Assembly: GCF_001598375.1 (NCBI RefSeq) | Contig: NZ_BCYV01000009.1 | Span: forward strand, 1 to 64,000 | Reading direction: 5' to 3' | Length of the DNA: 64,000 nt | DNA from: Novosphingobium capsulatum NBRC 12533 | GTDB taxonomy: Bacteria; Pseudomonadota; Alphaproteobacteria; Sphingomonadales; Sphingomonadaceae | Shown: piece by piece, positions 43,290-52,963 of the stretch | How the letters are laid out: each line of letters begins with the position of its first letter | How positions within the stretch are numbered: position 1 is the stretch's first letter | Translations under genes and position numbers: made by a program | Notes under the pieces: generated by a model | Told to the model about the DNA's origin: nothing | Databases searched by the model: none | Seen by the model: only the letters and a program-made list of their open reading frames with translations

Positions 43290-44801
43290 ATGGACGATCG
43301 CAAGATCCGCAAGGTACTGATTGTTGGCGGCGGATCAGCCGGATGGATGACGGCTGCGATGCTCTCGCAGGCCCTGGCGCGCGATTGCGCCATCACCCTG
43401 GTGGAAAGCGAGGAAATCGGCACGATCGGTGTGGGCGAAGCGACCATTCCGCCGATCCGCGTGTTCAACCAGACCCTGGGCATCGACGAGCGCGAGTTCC
43501 TGGCGCGGACCAAGGGCAGCTTTAAGCTGGGGATCGAATTCGTCGGTTGGGGCGCGGAAAATTCGCGCTATTTCCATCCCTTCGGCCCCTATGGCCGCAA
43601 CTTCGACATGGTGCCGATGCACCAATACTGGCTACAGGCGCGTCGCCAGGGGGAAACCGCCCCGCTCGACGAGCATGCCATGGCCTGGCACCTGGCGCGG
43701 GCCGGGCGCTTTGCCCACCCCTCGCCCGATCCGCGTAGCGTGATGAGCACGTTCGACTATGCCTATCACTTCGATGCCGGGCTCTATGCCCGCTTCCTGC
43801 GCACGATTGCCGAACAGCGCGGCGTCACACGGGTGGAAGGCCGCATTGCCGACGTAGCGCTGCATGGCGAGACCGGCTGTGTCGAGGCAGTCACGATGGC
43901 CGACGGGCGCCGGATCGAGGCAGAACTGTTCATCGATTGCTCGGGCTTTCGCGGGTTGCTGATCGAGGGGGCGCTCAAGACCGGATACGAAGACTGGTCG
44001 CACTGGCTGCCGTGTGACCGCGCCGTAGCAATGCCTTGCGCGCATCCGGCCGCCGATCCCAACCCCACGCCCTATACCCGATCGACCGCGCGCGCGGCGG
44101 GGTGGCAGTGGCGCATCCCGCTGCAACACCGCATCGGCAACGGCTATGTCTTTTGCAGCGCGTTCCTGGACGAAGACCGCGCGGCCGAGGATCTCGCCAG
44201 CAGCCTGGATGGAACGGCGCTGGGCGATCCGCGCGCGGTGCGCTTCCAGGCGGGGCGACGCAAGCTGCACTGGAACCGCAACGTGATTGCCGTGGGCCTG
44301 GCCTCGGGCTTTCTCGAACCGCTCGAATCCACCTCGATCCACCTGATCCAGGCCAATGTCTCCAAGATCCTGGCCCTGTTTCCCGATCGCGATTTCGATC
44401 CCGCCACGCGCGATGAATTCAACCGCGTCGCCCATGGCGAGATGGAGCGCATCCGCGACTTCATCATCCTGCACTACAAGCTGACGCAGCGGCAGGATGC
44501 CGAGTTGTGGCGCCATGTCGCGGCGATGGACATCCCCGACAGCCTGGCCCTGAAAATTGCGCATTTCCGCCGCCATGGTCGCCTGATCGCGCGTGAGCTG
44601 GACCTGTTTGCCCCGCCATCATGGCTGGCCGTGCACATCGGCCAGAACAACCTGCCGGAAGGGCACGACCCGCTGATCGACTATCGCGGCGTCGACGGGC
44701 GCGAATGGCTGGGCCGGCTGCGCGGCGCCATGGCCGCGGAGGCGGCGCAGCAACCCATGCATGGCGCCGTGCTGGCCGGGCTTGCCCCGCAGCCGGCATG
44801 A
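43290..44801 (+). CDS. Flavin-dependent tryptophan-halogenase-family protein
   Basis: This 503-aa protein has the FAD motif GGGSAGW at residues 13-19, GEATIPPI near 50 (flavin contact), a Lys in SFKLGI near residue 78 where the catalytic lysine of PrnA-type halogenases lies, and the diagnostic WQWRIPLQHRIG near 271-282 (WxWxIP). It should use FADH2, O2 and halide to make a lysine-bound halamine; the substrate is unknown and, in sphingomonads, need not be free tryptophan. A strong GGGAGGGG precedes ATG 43290. The next gene, a 2OG oxygenase, starts in an ATGA overlap. No flavin reductase is next to it. The exact halide and target cannot be told from sequence. Confidence 0.9.
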   Translation: MDDRKIRKVLIVGGGSAGWMTAAMLSQALARDCAITLVESEEIGTIGVGEATIPPIRVFNQTLGIDEREFLARTKGSFKLGIEFVGWGAENSRYFHPFGPYGRNFDMVPMHQYWLQARRQGETAPLDEHAMAWHLARAGRFAHPSPDPRSVMSTFDYAYHFDAGLYARFLRTIAEQRGVTRVEGRIADVALHGETGCVEAVTMADGRRIEAELFIDCSGFRGLLIEGALKTGYEDWSHWLPCDRAVAMPCAHPAADPNPTPYTRSTARAAGWQWRIPLQHRIGNGYVFCSAFLDEDRAAEDLASSLDGTALGDPRAVRFQAGRRKLHWNRNVIAVGLASGFLEPLESTSIHLIQANVSKILALFPDRDFDPATRDEFNRVAHGEMERIRDFIILHYKLTQRQDAELWRHVAAMDIPDSLALKIAHFRRHGRLIARELDLFAPPSWLAVHIGQNNLPEGHDPLIDYRGVDGREWLGRLRGAMAAEAAQQPMHGAVLAGLAPQPA

Positions 44802-46183
44802 GCGAAAGCGCGGGCGAATGGCTCGACCGCGCCCGCATCCTGCGCGCGCGGCAAGACATGGTCGGCGCGCAAGGCGCCATCGCGCGCGCCCATGCCCTGG
44901 CGCCCGACGATCCCGCCGTCGCCTTTCTCCACGCGCAATCGCGCTATGAACTGGGCCATCCCGCCGCGCACCTGTTCGCCACGGTCTGCCGCCGCTGGCC
45001 CGACCATCTCGACGCACAGCGCAACTACGCCCTGGCGCTGGCCAGCGAAGGCCAGGCGGCAAAAGCATTGGCCACGCTGGAGGCGGCCTTGGCGCGCCAC
45101 CCCGCCTGGGCCGACGGGCACCGCGTGCTGGGCTCGCTGCGCTGGGTGAACGGCGACCGCCACACCTTCGATGCCAGTTTTTCCCGCGCTGCGCGCGCCC
45201 ATCCGGCGCAGCCCACCCTGTGGCTGGGGTGGTTTGCCGCCGTGGCCCAGGTGCGCGACTGGCCCCGCGCCGCCGCCATCCTGGACGAAGCGGAACGACA
45301 CCTGGGCACGCTGCCTGCCCTGATCCAGGCGCGGGTGTTCCTGGCCGGGGAAAGCGGCGATGCGGAAGAGATGGCCCGGCTGATCAACCAGGGTACGCTG
45401 CCCGGCAGCCCGGTGATCACCATCGCCCGCATCCGCCAGGCACTGCGTGACGGCGCGCCCGACATGGCACTGGCCCTCGCCCTGCCCTTGGCGCAGCAGG
45501 CGCCAGGATCGCCGCTGGCCGGGCAGGTCTGGCCCTATGTTTCCACCTGCTGGCGCCTGCTGGACGATCCGCGGACCCAATGGCTCGATGGCGATCCCGC
45601 ATTTGTGCGCAGCGTGGCAGTGGGGCTGAGTACGGGGGAACTGGCACAACTGGCCGATCTGCTGCGCGGGTTGCACCGGGCGCAATTGCCCTATCCCGAA
45701 CAATCGGTGCGCGGCGGCACGCAGACCGACCGCAGCGTGCTGCTGCGCCACGAACCCGTGCTGGTGCGCACGCGCGAGGCATTGCTGGCGGCAACGCGCG
45801 ATTACATTGCCGCCCTGCCCCCGCCCGATCCTGCCCACCCGCTGCTCTCACGCCCGCGCGATGCGGTGCGGATCAGCGGCAGCTGGTCGGTCCGGCTGCA
45901 CGGGCACGGCTTCAACGTCACCCATTCGCATCCTTTGGGGTGGATCAGCAGCGCCTTTTATGTCGCCCTGCCCGAGCCGGCTGAAAGCACTGCGCCCGAT
46001 GCCGGGCACTTTCACTATGGCGCCCCGCCGCAGGAACTGGGCCTTGACCTTGTCCCCTATGGCACGATCGCCCCGGTGGTGGGGCAACTGGTGCTGTTTG
46101 CCTCCACGCTGTGGCATGGCACGGTGCCGTTCGATGCGGGGGAGCGGCTGAACATTGCCTTCGACGTCGTGCCTGCACCCTGA
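44798..46183 (+). CDS. TPR and 2OG-Fe(II) oxygenase fusion protein
   Basis: In this 461-aa protein, residues 1-200 are TPR-like helical repeats (e.g. LDAQRNYALALASEGQAAKAL). The C-terminal 200 residues are a putative 2-oxoglutarate oxygenase of the PF13759 type, with NVTHSHPLGWISSAFYV near residue 373 (H376/H378), PPQELGL and a distal LWHGTVPF with the NIAFD strand, which would hold the second His and the Arg that binds 2-oxoglutarate. It is translationally coupled to the halogenase, a pairing repeated in sphingomonads and Caulobacter loci as I recall. The two enzymes may act in sequence on one substrate, and the TPR part may present that substrate. Confidence 0.8.
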   Translation: MSESAGEWLDRARILRARQDMVGAQGAIARAHALAPDDPAVAFLHAQSRYELGHPAAHLFATVCRRWPDHLDAQRNYALALASEGQAAKALATLEAALARHPAWADGHRVLGSLRWVNGDRHTFDASFSRAARAHPAQPTLWLGWFAAVAQVRDWPRAAAILDEAERHLGTLPALIQARVFLAGESGDAEEMARLINQGTLPGSPVITIARIRQALRDGAPDMALALALPLAQQAPGSPLAGQVWPYVSTCWRLLDDPRTQWLDGDPAFVRSVAVGLSTGELAQLADLLRGLHRAQLPYPEQSVRGGTQTDRSVLLRHEPVLVRTREALLAATRDYIAALPPPDPAHPLLSRPRDAVRISGSWSVRLHGHGFNVTHSHPLGWISSAFYVALPEPAESTAPDAGHFHYGAPPQELGLDLVPYGTIAPVVGQLVLFASTLWHGTVPFDAGERLNIAFDVVPAP

Positions 46184-46314
46184 TCCTCCCCCACCGGGGG
46201 AGGGGGACCAGCCGCAGGCTGGTGGAGGGGACTGGCGGCTGCAAACGGCGTTTCAGGCCGAAGATCCCCTCCACCACGCTTCGCGCGGTCCCCCTCCCCG
46301 TGCCGGGGAGGATC
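46182..46314. repeat. 133-bp inverted-repeat element between convergent genes
   Basis: Left arm 46182-46231 and right arm 46265-46314 match as inverted 50-mers at about 40 positions (arms begin GATCCTCCCC and end GGTGGAGGGG). The centre is a 33-base loop. The element would form a long hairpin and lies exactly between the stop of the 2OG oxygenase and that of the 2H phosphodiesterase. The form is that of dispersed intergenic palindromic repeats in sphingomonads. No transposase or target duplication is visible. Confidence 0.75.
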
Positions 46315-46315
46315 T

Positions 46316-46840
46316 TCAGCGGCCGCGAAACGTCCACTGCCCTACGGGCTGCCAGGTGGCGCCGCCTTGGGGCAGGCGCTCAATGGCGTGGAGGTCGAGG
46401 CCGGCAAAAGCAAAGGCCTGGCCCTCGAACCGGCCCGCCAGCGCCGCCTGGAGCGCGCGGGCTTCGCTGCGGACAACCTTGTTCTGGACAGTTACATGAA
46501 AGCGCGGCCGGCCTTGGTCTGCCAGGCCGAGCAACCCCTGGAGCGCTTCGGCCAAATCAGCATGCACCGCTGCCAGCGCAGGGCTGTGCACAGCAACGGC
46601 CATGCCAGTGCCCAGGTCTGCCAGCCCGGCGAGCTGCGCAGCCGGCGGCGGGGTTTGCGCGCAAACGCGGGCAGCCAAGCGCTGCACCTCGCCCTGGGCG
46701 GAGGGCGGCAGCGCGTGAAACAGCGTGACATGGGCAGGCACATGATTGCGTTCGGGCGGATAGTTCGCGCGCCGCAACCCTTCCATCTGGCCAAAGAGCG
46801 CGGCGGGTAGCCGGGCTGTCAGGACCAGGGGCCCGCTCAC
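46316..46840 (-). CDS. 2H phosphoesterase (2'-5' RNA ligase/ThpR-like)
   Basis: This 174-aa protein of the 2H phosphoesterase superfamily has both signature motifs: HVTLF near residue 37 and HVTVQ near residue 114, the two His-x-Thr pairs of the active site. Members hydrolyse 2',3'-cyclic phosphates on RNA (ThpR/LigT) or nucleotides. The start is GTG with no clear ribosome-binding site, so the exact N-terminus is uncertain. The gene converges on the inverted-repeat element and the 2OG oxygenase gene. Confidence 0.8.
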   Translation of the reverse strand: MSGPLVLTARLPAALFGQMEGLRRANYPPERNHVPAHVTLFHALPPSAQGEVQRLAARVCAQTPPPAAQLAGLADLGTGMAVAVHSPALAAVHADLAEALQGLLGLADQGRPRFHVTVQNKVVRSEARALQAALAGRFEGQAFAFAGLDLHAIERLPQGGATWQPVGQWTFRGR

Positions 46841-46961
46841 CCGGCGCGACCCGCCGCGCGGGAGAAATCGGAACAGCCGGAGCGATGCGCGCGCGCATCA
46901 GGCGGCAAATCCGTAAAACTCCGTATCGGACCAATAATGCGAGAGACGCGCAAATGCCAGC

Positions 46962-47945
46962 CTAGAGATCGCCGCGTGCGCGGCGGATGGCAAACCATTT
47001 GGCAACATTGGCATTATGTTCGGCCAGAGTATCGGCAAAGACATGGCCACCGGTCCCATCGGCTACCATATACAATGCATCGGTATGCGCCGGATGCAGC
47101 ACTGCCTCGATCGAGGCGCGGCCGGGATTGGTGATCGGTCCCTTGGGCAGGCCGGTCATCGAATAGGTATTGTAATCGTTTACAGCCTGAATTTCCGACT
47201 GGCGGATGCGACGGCCGAGCGGCTTGCCGCGGGTGATCGGATAGATGATCGTGGGATCGGCCTGCAGCAGCATGCCTTTGCGCAGGCGATTGGAATAGAG
47301 CCCGGCCACCATGCGGCGTTCGGCTGGCTTGCCGGTTTCCTTTTCCACGATCGAGGCCAGGATCAGCGCCTCTTGCGGGGTCTTGGCCACGGTATCGGCG
47401 CTGCGCTGTGCCCACAGTTCGGCCAGGGTCTTGGTCATGGCCGCCTGCATGCGCGCCAGCACTGCCTTGCGCGGTTCGCCACGGCGGAATTCATAGCTGT
47501 CGGGCAGCACGGTGCCCTCTTCGGGAACGTCGACGGTGCCGGTGAGCAGCGGCTGCGCCATCAGCCGTTCCTGCACCATGATCGCGGGCATGCCCTCGGG
47601 TACGGTGACCAGGCGGCGCATCGCGCCTTCGGCCCCTTGCAGGATCTTGAGGATGGTAGAGCCACTGGCGTGGGCCGGCAGGCTGAATTCGCCGGCCTTG
47701 ATCGGCGCGGTGGTGCCCAGCAGGCGCGCGCGGGCGCGGAACGTGCTGGCCGAAGCCACCGCCCCTTCTGCCTCCAGCTTGCTGGCGATGGAGCCGATGC
47801 TGGCGCCATCGGGAACGACGAACGCCGTATCCTTGGCCAGCGGGCCTGGGCCATACCAGCCCCACAGGAAGTGGGTGCCCCATGCTGCCGCCAGGAGCAG
47901 CGCCCCCAGGATGACCAGCCGGACTTTACCGATGCGGGCAATCAT
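46962..47945 (-). CDS. mltG: Endolytic murein transglycosylase MltG
   Basis: This protein of about 327 aa has an N-terminal membrane helix (LVILGALLLAAAWGTHFLW), then the YceG/MltG domain with VPDGASIGSIASKL near residue 45, EEGTVLPDSYEF and the catalytic Glu in LASIVEKETGKPAERRMVAGLYSNRL near 205-230. It cuts nascent glycan strands and helps set peptidoglycan chain length. ATG 47945 is preceded by AAGGA eleven bases upstream. A TTG at 48011, overlapping the fabF stop, would add a 22-residue Lys/Arg-rich cytoplasmic tail and is an alternative. It follows fabF and acpP, a normal cell-envelope neighbourhood in alphaproteobacteria. Confidence 0.92.
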   Translation of the reverse strand: MIARIGKVRLVILGALLLAAAWGTHFLWGWYGPGPLAKDTAFVVPDGASIGSIASKLEAEGAVASASTFRARARLLGTTAPIKAGEFSLPAHASGSTILKILQGAEGAMRRLVTVPEGMPAIMVQERLMAQPLLTGTVDVPEEGTVLPDSYEFRRGEPRKAVLARMQAAMTKTLAELWAQRSADTVAKTPQEALILASIVEKETGKPAERRMVAGLYSNRLRKGMLLQADPTIIYPITRGKPLGRRIRQSEIQAVNDYNTYSMTGLPKGPITNPGRASIEAVLHPAHTDALYMVADGTGGHVFADTLAEHNANVAKWFAIRRARGDL

Positions 47946-48007
47946 GGGAGCGCGTTTCCTTGGTTTACGGCGGCCTTTCGGCTTGCCACGCGGGTTGGCC
48001 TTGCGGC

Positions 48008-49264
48008 TCAAACCGCCTTCATGATCAGGCTGGCGTTGGTGCCGCCAAACCCGAACGAGTTGTTGAGCACGGCGCGCACCTGGCGCTTCTTGGCCACGTG
48101 CGGCACCAGGTCCACGCCCTCGGTGCCCTCATCCGGGTTGTCGAGGTTGAGCGTGGGCGGCACGATCTGGTCGCGGATGGCGAGGATGCAGAAGATCGCT
48201 TCGACCGCGCCGGCGCCACCGAGCAGGTGGCCGATCGCCGACTTGGTGCTGCTCATCGAGGCGCCCGACAGATCATCGCCCAGCACGCGCTTGACCGCGC
48301 CCAGTTCGATGGTGTCAGCCATGGTCGAGGTGCCGTGGGCGTTGACATAGTCAATGTCGCCAGGCTCCAGGCCGGCCTTGCGCAGCGCCATGCGCATCGC
48401 GAGTTCGGCGCCCTTGCCTTCCGGGTGCGGCGCCGTCACGTGATAGGCATCGCCCGACAGGCCATAGCCGACCACTTCGGCATAGATCTTGGCGCCACGC
48501 GCCTTGGCGTGTTCGTATTCTTCCAGCACGACGACGCCGGCGCCCTCGCCCATGACGAAACCATCGCGGTCCTTGTCATAGGGGCGGCTGGCCTGTTCCG
48601 GCCGGTCGTTGTAGCTGCAGTTGAGTGCGCGGGCCTGGGCAAAGCCGGCCACGCCCAGCGGGTTGATCGTGCTTTCCGCGCCGCCCGCCAGCATCACGTC
48701 AGCGTCGCCATCCTTGATCATCCGCGCGGCATCGCCAATCGAATGGGCGCCGGTGGAGCAGGCGGTGACAACCGCATGGTTGGGGCCCATCAGGCCATAC
48801 TTGATCGAAACCTGGCCCGAGATCAGATTGATCAGGCGACCATGCACGAAGTGCGGAGAGACGCGGCCGGGGCCCTTTTCGTGCAGGACGATCGATTCGC
48901 TCTCGATGCCCGGCAAACCGCCGATGCCCGAGCCGATCGAGCAGCCGGTGCGCGTCTTGAGATCATCGTCCATGTCCACCAGGCCGGCATCTTCCAGCGC
49001 CTGGCCGGCAGCATCGATGCCATAGACGATGAACGGATCGACCTGGCGCTGAATCTTGTGATCGACTCGGCGTGACGCATCAAAGCCATAGGGATGGTCG
49101 GCCGGCTTCACTTCGCAAGCGATCTGGCACTTCTGGTTGCTGGCATCGAACCGCGTGATCGGCCCGGCGCCAGACTTGCCGGCGAGCAGATTCGCCCAAA
49201 CGGTTTCCACGTCCGCGCCCAGCGGGGTGACAAGGCCGAGGCCGGTTACGACGACACGACGCAT
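48008..49264 (-). CDS. fabF: 3-oxoacyl-ACP synthase II
   Basis: This 418-aa beta-ketoacyl-ACP synthase has the nucleophile C169 in VTACSTGAHSIG and the two catalytic His residues in NAHGTSTMADT and KSAIGHLLGGAGAVE. It elongates acyl-ACP with malonyl-ACP. Start 49264 is preceded by GGAGAAAAG; a longer frame begins in the acpP-fabF spacer but has no support. The 3' neighbour mltG begins at or just after the stop. Confidence 0.96.
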   Translation of the reverse strand: MRRVVVTGLGLVTPLGADVETVWANLLAGKSGAGPITRFDASNQKCQIACEVKPADHPYGFDASRRVDHKIQRQVDPFIVYGIDAAGQALEDAGLVDMDDDLKTRTGCSIGSGIGGLPGIESESIVLHEKGPGRVSPHFVHGRLINLISGQVSIKYGLMGPNHAVVTACSTGAHSIGDAARMIKDGDADVMLAGGAESTINPLGVAGFAQARALNCSYNDRPEQASRPYDKDRDGFVMGEGAGVVVLEEYEHAKARGAKIYAEVVGYGLSGDAYHVTAPHPEGKGAELAMRMALRKAGLEPGDIDYVNAHGTSTMADTIELGAVKRVLGDDLSGASMSSTKSAIGHLLGGAGAVEAIFCILAIRDQIVPPTLNLDNPDEGTEGVDLVPHVAKKRQVRAVLNNSFGFGGTNASLIMKAV

Positions 49265-49387
49265 TCTTTTCTCCGCAAAATCACAAACGAACAGGCCCAG
49301 CCCCGCAGATATGGGGACTGAGCCTGCCGAATTCCTCCCCTGCCCGGCCCGCACTTGCTGGCCGGAACGGTTGGGGAAGCGGGGCGA

Positions 49388-49624
49388 TCAGCCCTTGTTT
49401 TCGTCGATGTACTTGATCGCGTCAGACACGGTCGAGATCTTCTCGGCCGCATCGTCGGGGATTTCCACACCGAATTCTTCTTCAAAGGCCATGACCAGCT
49501 CGACGATGTCGAGCGAGTCAGCGCCGAGATCGTCGATGAAGCTGGCGTCTTCGGTGACCTTGTCGGCCTCGACGCCGAGGTGCTCGACAACGATCTTCTT
49601 AACGCGGTCGGCGGTATCGCTCAT
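49388..49624 (-). CDS. acpP: Acyl carrier protein
   Basis: This 78-aa acidic helical protein has the phosphopantetheine-attachment serine S37 in GADSLDIVE, the standard length and the typical N-terminus [18 protein letters not shown]. It carries acyl chains in type II fatty-acid synthesis and is upstream of fabF with a 123-base spacer, as in most alphaproteobacteria. Confidence 0.98.
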   Translation of the reverse strand: MSDTADRVKKIVVEHLGVEADKVTEDASFIDDLGADSLDIVELVMAFEEEFGVEIPDDAAEKISTVSDAIKYIDENKG

Positions 49625-49764
49625 TATATGCCCCTTCGCAGGAAACAGGTTGGTGGTCGCGGGTCAGGCATCGCCCTAATAGGCTGTTGAACCGCTGGCA
49701 AGAGGCGCCCGCATCCTGGCCTGTCAGCCGTGGGACACAAGCGCCGGTCGGAATGCGGTGCCGC

Positions 49765-51546
49765 TCAGCCCTTGGGCTGTTCGACAACGCGAATGTTGAG
49801 CTCGCGCAACTGCTTGTGCTCGGCTGGCGAGGGCGCCCCCATCAGCAGGTCTTCGGCCCGCTGGTTCATCGGGAACAGCGTGATCTCGCGCAGGTTCTGC
49901 GCCCCGCACAGCAGCATGACAATGCGGTCGACACCAGCGGCCATGCCGCCGTGGGGCGGCGCGCCATACTGGAACGCACGATAGAGGCCGCCAAAGCGCT
50001 CTTCCACGTCAGCCTTGGTCAGGCCCACGATTTCGAACGCCTTGACCATGGTTTCGGGCGACTGGTTGCGGATCGAGCCCGAGGCGATTTCATAGCCGTT
50101 GCAGACCAGATCGTACTGGAACGCCTTGATCGTCAGCGGGTCCTGGTTGGTCAGCGCGTCCATCCCGCCCTGCGGCATGGAGAACGGGTTGTGGCTGAAT
50201 TCCACCTTCTTGTTGTCTTCATCCCATTCATAGAACGGGAAATCGACGATCCAGCACAGCTTGTAGGTGCCTTCTTCGACCAGGCCAAGCTGCGCGGCCA
50301 CGCGGTTGCGAGCCAGGCCCGCCAGCTTGGCGGCCTGATCGGCCTTGCCAGCGGCAAAGAACAGCCCGTCGTTTTCGCCCAGGCCCAGCTCGGCATAGAG
50401 CGCGGCCATGCCTTCGGCGCCGTGATTCTTGGCAATCGGCCCGCCAAACTCGCCGCCCTTGCGGGTGACATAGCCCAGGCCAGCATGGCCTTCGGCGCGG
50501 GCCCAGTCGTTCATTTCGTCAAAGAACTTGCGGCTCTTGTCTGCGGTGTTCGGCGCCGGAATGGCGCGGACGACGCCGCCGGTGCCGACGATCTTTTCAA
50601 ACAGGCCAAAGCCGGACTGGGTGAAGTGGTGCGAAACGTCGGTGATCAGCAGCGGGTTGCGCAGGTCCGGCTTGTCAGACCCGTACTTGAGGATCGCCTC
50701 GTCATAGGGAATGCGCGGGAACTGGCCAATCGGCGTCACCGGCTTGCCTTCGGCAAAGGCCTCGAACACGCCGCCGATCACCGGCTCCATCGTTTCCCAG
50801 ACTTCTTCCTGGGTCACAAAGCTCATTTCCAGGTCGAGCTGGTAGAATTCGCCCGGCAGGCGATCGGCGCGCGGATCTTCGTCGCGGAAGCACGGCGCGA
50901 TCTGGAAATAGCGGTCGAACCCGGCCACCATCAGCAGCTGCTTGTACTGCTGCGGCGCCTGCGGCAACGCATAGAACTTGCCGGCGTGGATGCGGCTCGG
51001 CACCAGGAAGTCGCGCGCGCCTTCCGGGCTCGATGCCGTCAGGATCGGCGTGGAATATTCGGTGAAGCCCGCGCCTTCCATGCGGCGGCGCATGTCGGAG
51101 ATGATTCGCGTGCGCGTCACGATGTTGGCGTGCAGGGTTTCGCGGCGCAGATCGAGGAAGCGATAGCGCAGGCGGATATCCTCGGGATATTCCTGCTCGC
51201 CGGCCACCGGCATGGGCAGCTCTTCTGCCGCCGAAAGCACCGTCGCCACCTTGGCGAACACTTCGATCGCGCCCGTCGCCAGGTTGGCGTTGACGGTCGC
51301 TTCGTTGCGGGCCTTGACCACGCCTTCGATCGTCACAACGCTTTCCACGCGCACGGATTCGAGCAGCGGCAGCGCCGGGCTGTCGCTATCTGCCACGATC
51401 TGGGTGATCCCGTAGTGATCGCGCAAATCGACGAACAGCACGCCGCCATGGTCGCGCTTGCGATGCACCCAGCCCGAAAGGCGAACATTTTCGCCGACAT
51501 GCTCGCGCGAGAGGGCGCCGCAGGTGTGGGAACGGTAAGGATGCAT
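49765..51546 (-). CDS. aspS: Aspartyl-tRNA synthetase
   Basis: This 593-aa class IIb aminoacyl-tRNA synthetase has the N-terminal OB-fold anticodon-binding domain ([21 protein letters not shown]), motif 2 in [22 protein letters not shown] and the bacterial-type GAD insertion in the middle, ending with motif 3 [19 protein letters not shown]. Bacteria without AsnRS/GlnRS use a non-discriminating form; which form this is cannot be decided here. ATG 51546 is chosen because GGAAAGAG precedes it and the N-terminus HPYRSHTCG is typical. It is divergent from rnd. Confidence 0.97.
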   Translation of the reverse strand: MHPYRSHTCGALSREHVGENVRLSGWVHRKRDHGGVLFVDLRDHYGITQIVADSDSPALPLLESVRVESVVTIEGVVKARNEATVNANLATGAIEVFAKVATVLSAAEELPMPVAGEQEYPEDIRLRYRFLDLRRETLHANIVTRTRIISDMRRRMEGAGFTEYSTPILTASSPEGARDFLVPSRIHAGKFYALPQAPQQYKQLLMVAGFDRYFQIAPCFRDEDPRADRLPGEFYQLDLEMSFVTQEEVWETMEPVIGGVFEAFAEGKPVTPIGQFPRIPYDEAILKYGSDKPDLRNPLLITDVSHHFTQSGFGLFEKIVGTGGVVRAIPAPNTADKSRKFFDEMNDWARAEGHAGLGYVTRKGGEFGGPIAKNHGAEGMAALYAELGLGENDGLFFAAGKADQAAKLAGLARNRVAAQLGLVEEGTYKLCWIVDFPFYEWDEDNKKVEFSHNPFSMPQGGMDALTNQDPLTIKAFQYDLVCNGYEIASGSIRNQSPETMVKAFEIVGLTKADVEERFGGLYRAFQYGAPPHGGMAAGVDRIVMLLCGAQNLREITLFPMNQRAEDLLMGAPSPAEHKQLRELNIRVVEQPKG

Positions 51547-51727
51547 CGAAACTCTTTCCAATCGGTCTGCAATAAGGCAGGTGAGACAGGCTTAAATGTC
51601 AGGCGCGGCCAAGAGGCGATGGCCACGCTTTTGTCAAGCCGCCGCTCCCGGACGGGGGCACCACCGGCCCCATGCCGCCACGGGTGTTTGGCACCCAGGT
51701 GCGGTTCGGGCCATACAGAAAAGAACG

Positions 51728-52963
51728 ATGAAGATACATCCGCTGATTACCACGACCGCCGCGCTTGCCGATCTGTGCGAGCGGCTGGCCAAGTCAGACT
51801 TCGTCACGGTCGACACCGAATTCATGCGCGAGAACACCTATTGGCCGGAATTGTGCCTGGTGCAGATCGCCAATGAAGAGGAAGCTGCGGCGATCGATCC
51901 GCTGGCGCCGGGGATCGACCTGTCGCCCATGCTCGATCTGCTGGTGGACAACGAAGACGTGCTCAAGGTCTTCCACGCCGGCGGGCAGGATGTTGAAATC
52001 ATTTACAATCTCTCGGGCCGCACGCCGCACCCGATCTTTGACACGCAGATCGCCATGATGGCCCTCTCGCAAAGCGAGCAGATCGGCTATTCGAACCTGG
52101 TGGAAGCGTGGCTGGGCCTGTCGATCGACAAGGGCGCCCGCTTTACCGACTGGTCGCGCCGCCCGCTGACCGAACGCCAGATCGAATATGCGATCGGCGA
52201 CGTGACCCACCTTTCCAAGATTTTTCCGCGCATGCTCAAGCGCCTGATCAAGACGGGGCGCGGCGAGTGGCTGGATATCGAGATGGAAAAGCTGGCCGAC
52301 CCGGAAAACTATCGCAACGACCCGGGCAAGGTGTGGGAAAAGATTCGCCCGCCCAGCCGCAATCCCGCCGTGCTTGGCCGGTTGCGCGCGATTGCCGCCT
52401 GGCGCGAGGCCGAGGCAATGGACAAGAATATCCCGCGCGGGCGCATCATGCGCGATGAAACCCTGGCCGACATTGCCAGCCACCCGCCGCGCGAACAGCA
52501 CGACCTGGCCAAAGTGCGCGGCCTGTCCACCGGATGGAAGGATAACGATATCGGACGCCGCCTGATGCAGACGCTGGCCGATGCCAAGCCGTTGACCGAG
52601 GCGGAAATGCCCCCGCGCGCGCCGCGCGGTGCCCCGCTGGGCAAGGAAGGCGCGCTGGTGGCCGACCTGCTCAAGCTGCTGCTCAAGATCCGCAGCCGCG
52701 AAATCGACGTGGCTTCGCGCCTTTTGGCGCGCAGCGATGATCTGGAGGCACTGGCCGCCGGGCAGCGCAAGGGCTTGGCCCTGCTGGAAACCTGGCGCTA
52801 CGAACAGTTCGGCCGCGATGCGCTGGAACTGGTGGAAGGGCGCCTGGCCTTTGCCGTGGTCAACGGCAAGCTCAAGATGGCGCACATCGACCAGATCGGC
52901 AACAACGGCCCGGCCAAGGCAACGCCAGCCGAACCCGAAGCTGACGAGCCGACCGGGGAATGA
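51728..52963 (+). CDS. rnd: Ribonuclease D
   Basis: This 411-aa protein has the DEDDy exonuclease domain, with VDTEFMRE near residue 28 (D and E ligands), the AGGQDVEIIY segment near 82 and the final YAIGDVTHL near 155 (Tyr and Asp). HRDC domains follow from about residue 205. It trims the 3' ends of tRNA and other stable RNAs. The start at 51728 is after AAAGAACG, a modest site. The oxyR gene starts in an ATGA overlap with its stop. Confidence 0.94.
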   Translation: MKIHPLITTTAALADLCERLAKSDFVTVDTEFMRENTYWPELCLVQIANEEEAAAIDPLAPGIDLSPMLDLLVDNEDVLKVFHAGGQDVEIIYNLSGRTPHPIFDTQIAMMALSQSEQIGYSNLVEAWLGLSIDKGARFTDWSRRPLTERQIEYAIGDVTHLSKIFPRMLKRLIKTGRGEWLDIEMEKLADPENYRNDPGKVWEKIRPPSRNPAVLGRLRAIAAWREAEAMDKNIPRGRIMRDETLADIASHPPREQHDLAKVRGLSTGWKDNDIGRRLMQTLADAKPLTEAEMPPRAPRGAPLGKEGALVADLLKLLLKIRSREIDVASRLLARSDDLEALAAGQRKGLALLETWRYEQFGRDALELVEGRLAFAVVNGKLKMAHIDQIGNNGPAKATPAEPEADEPTGE

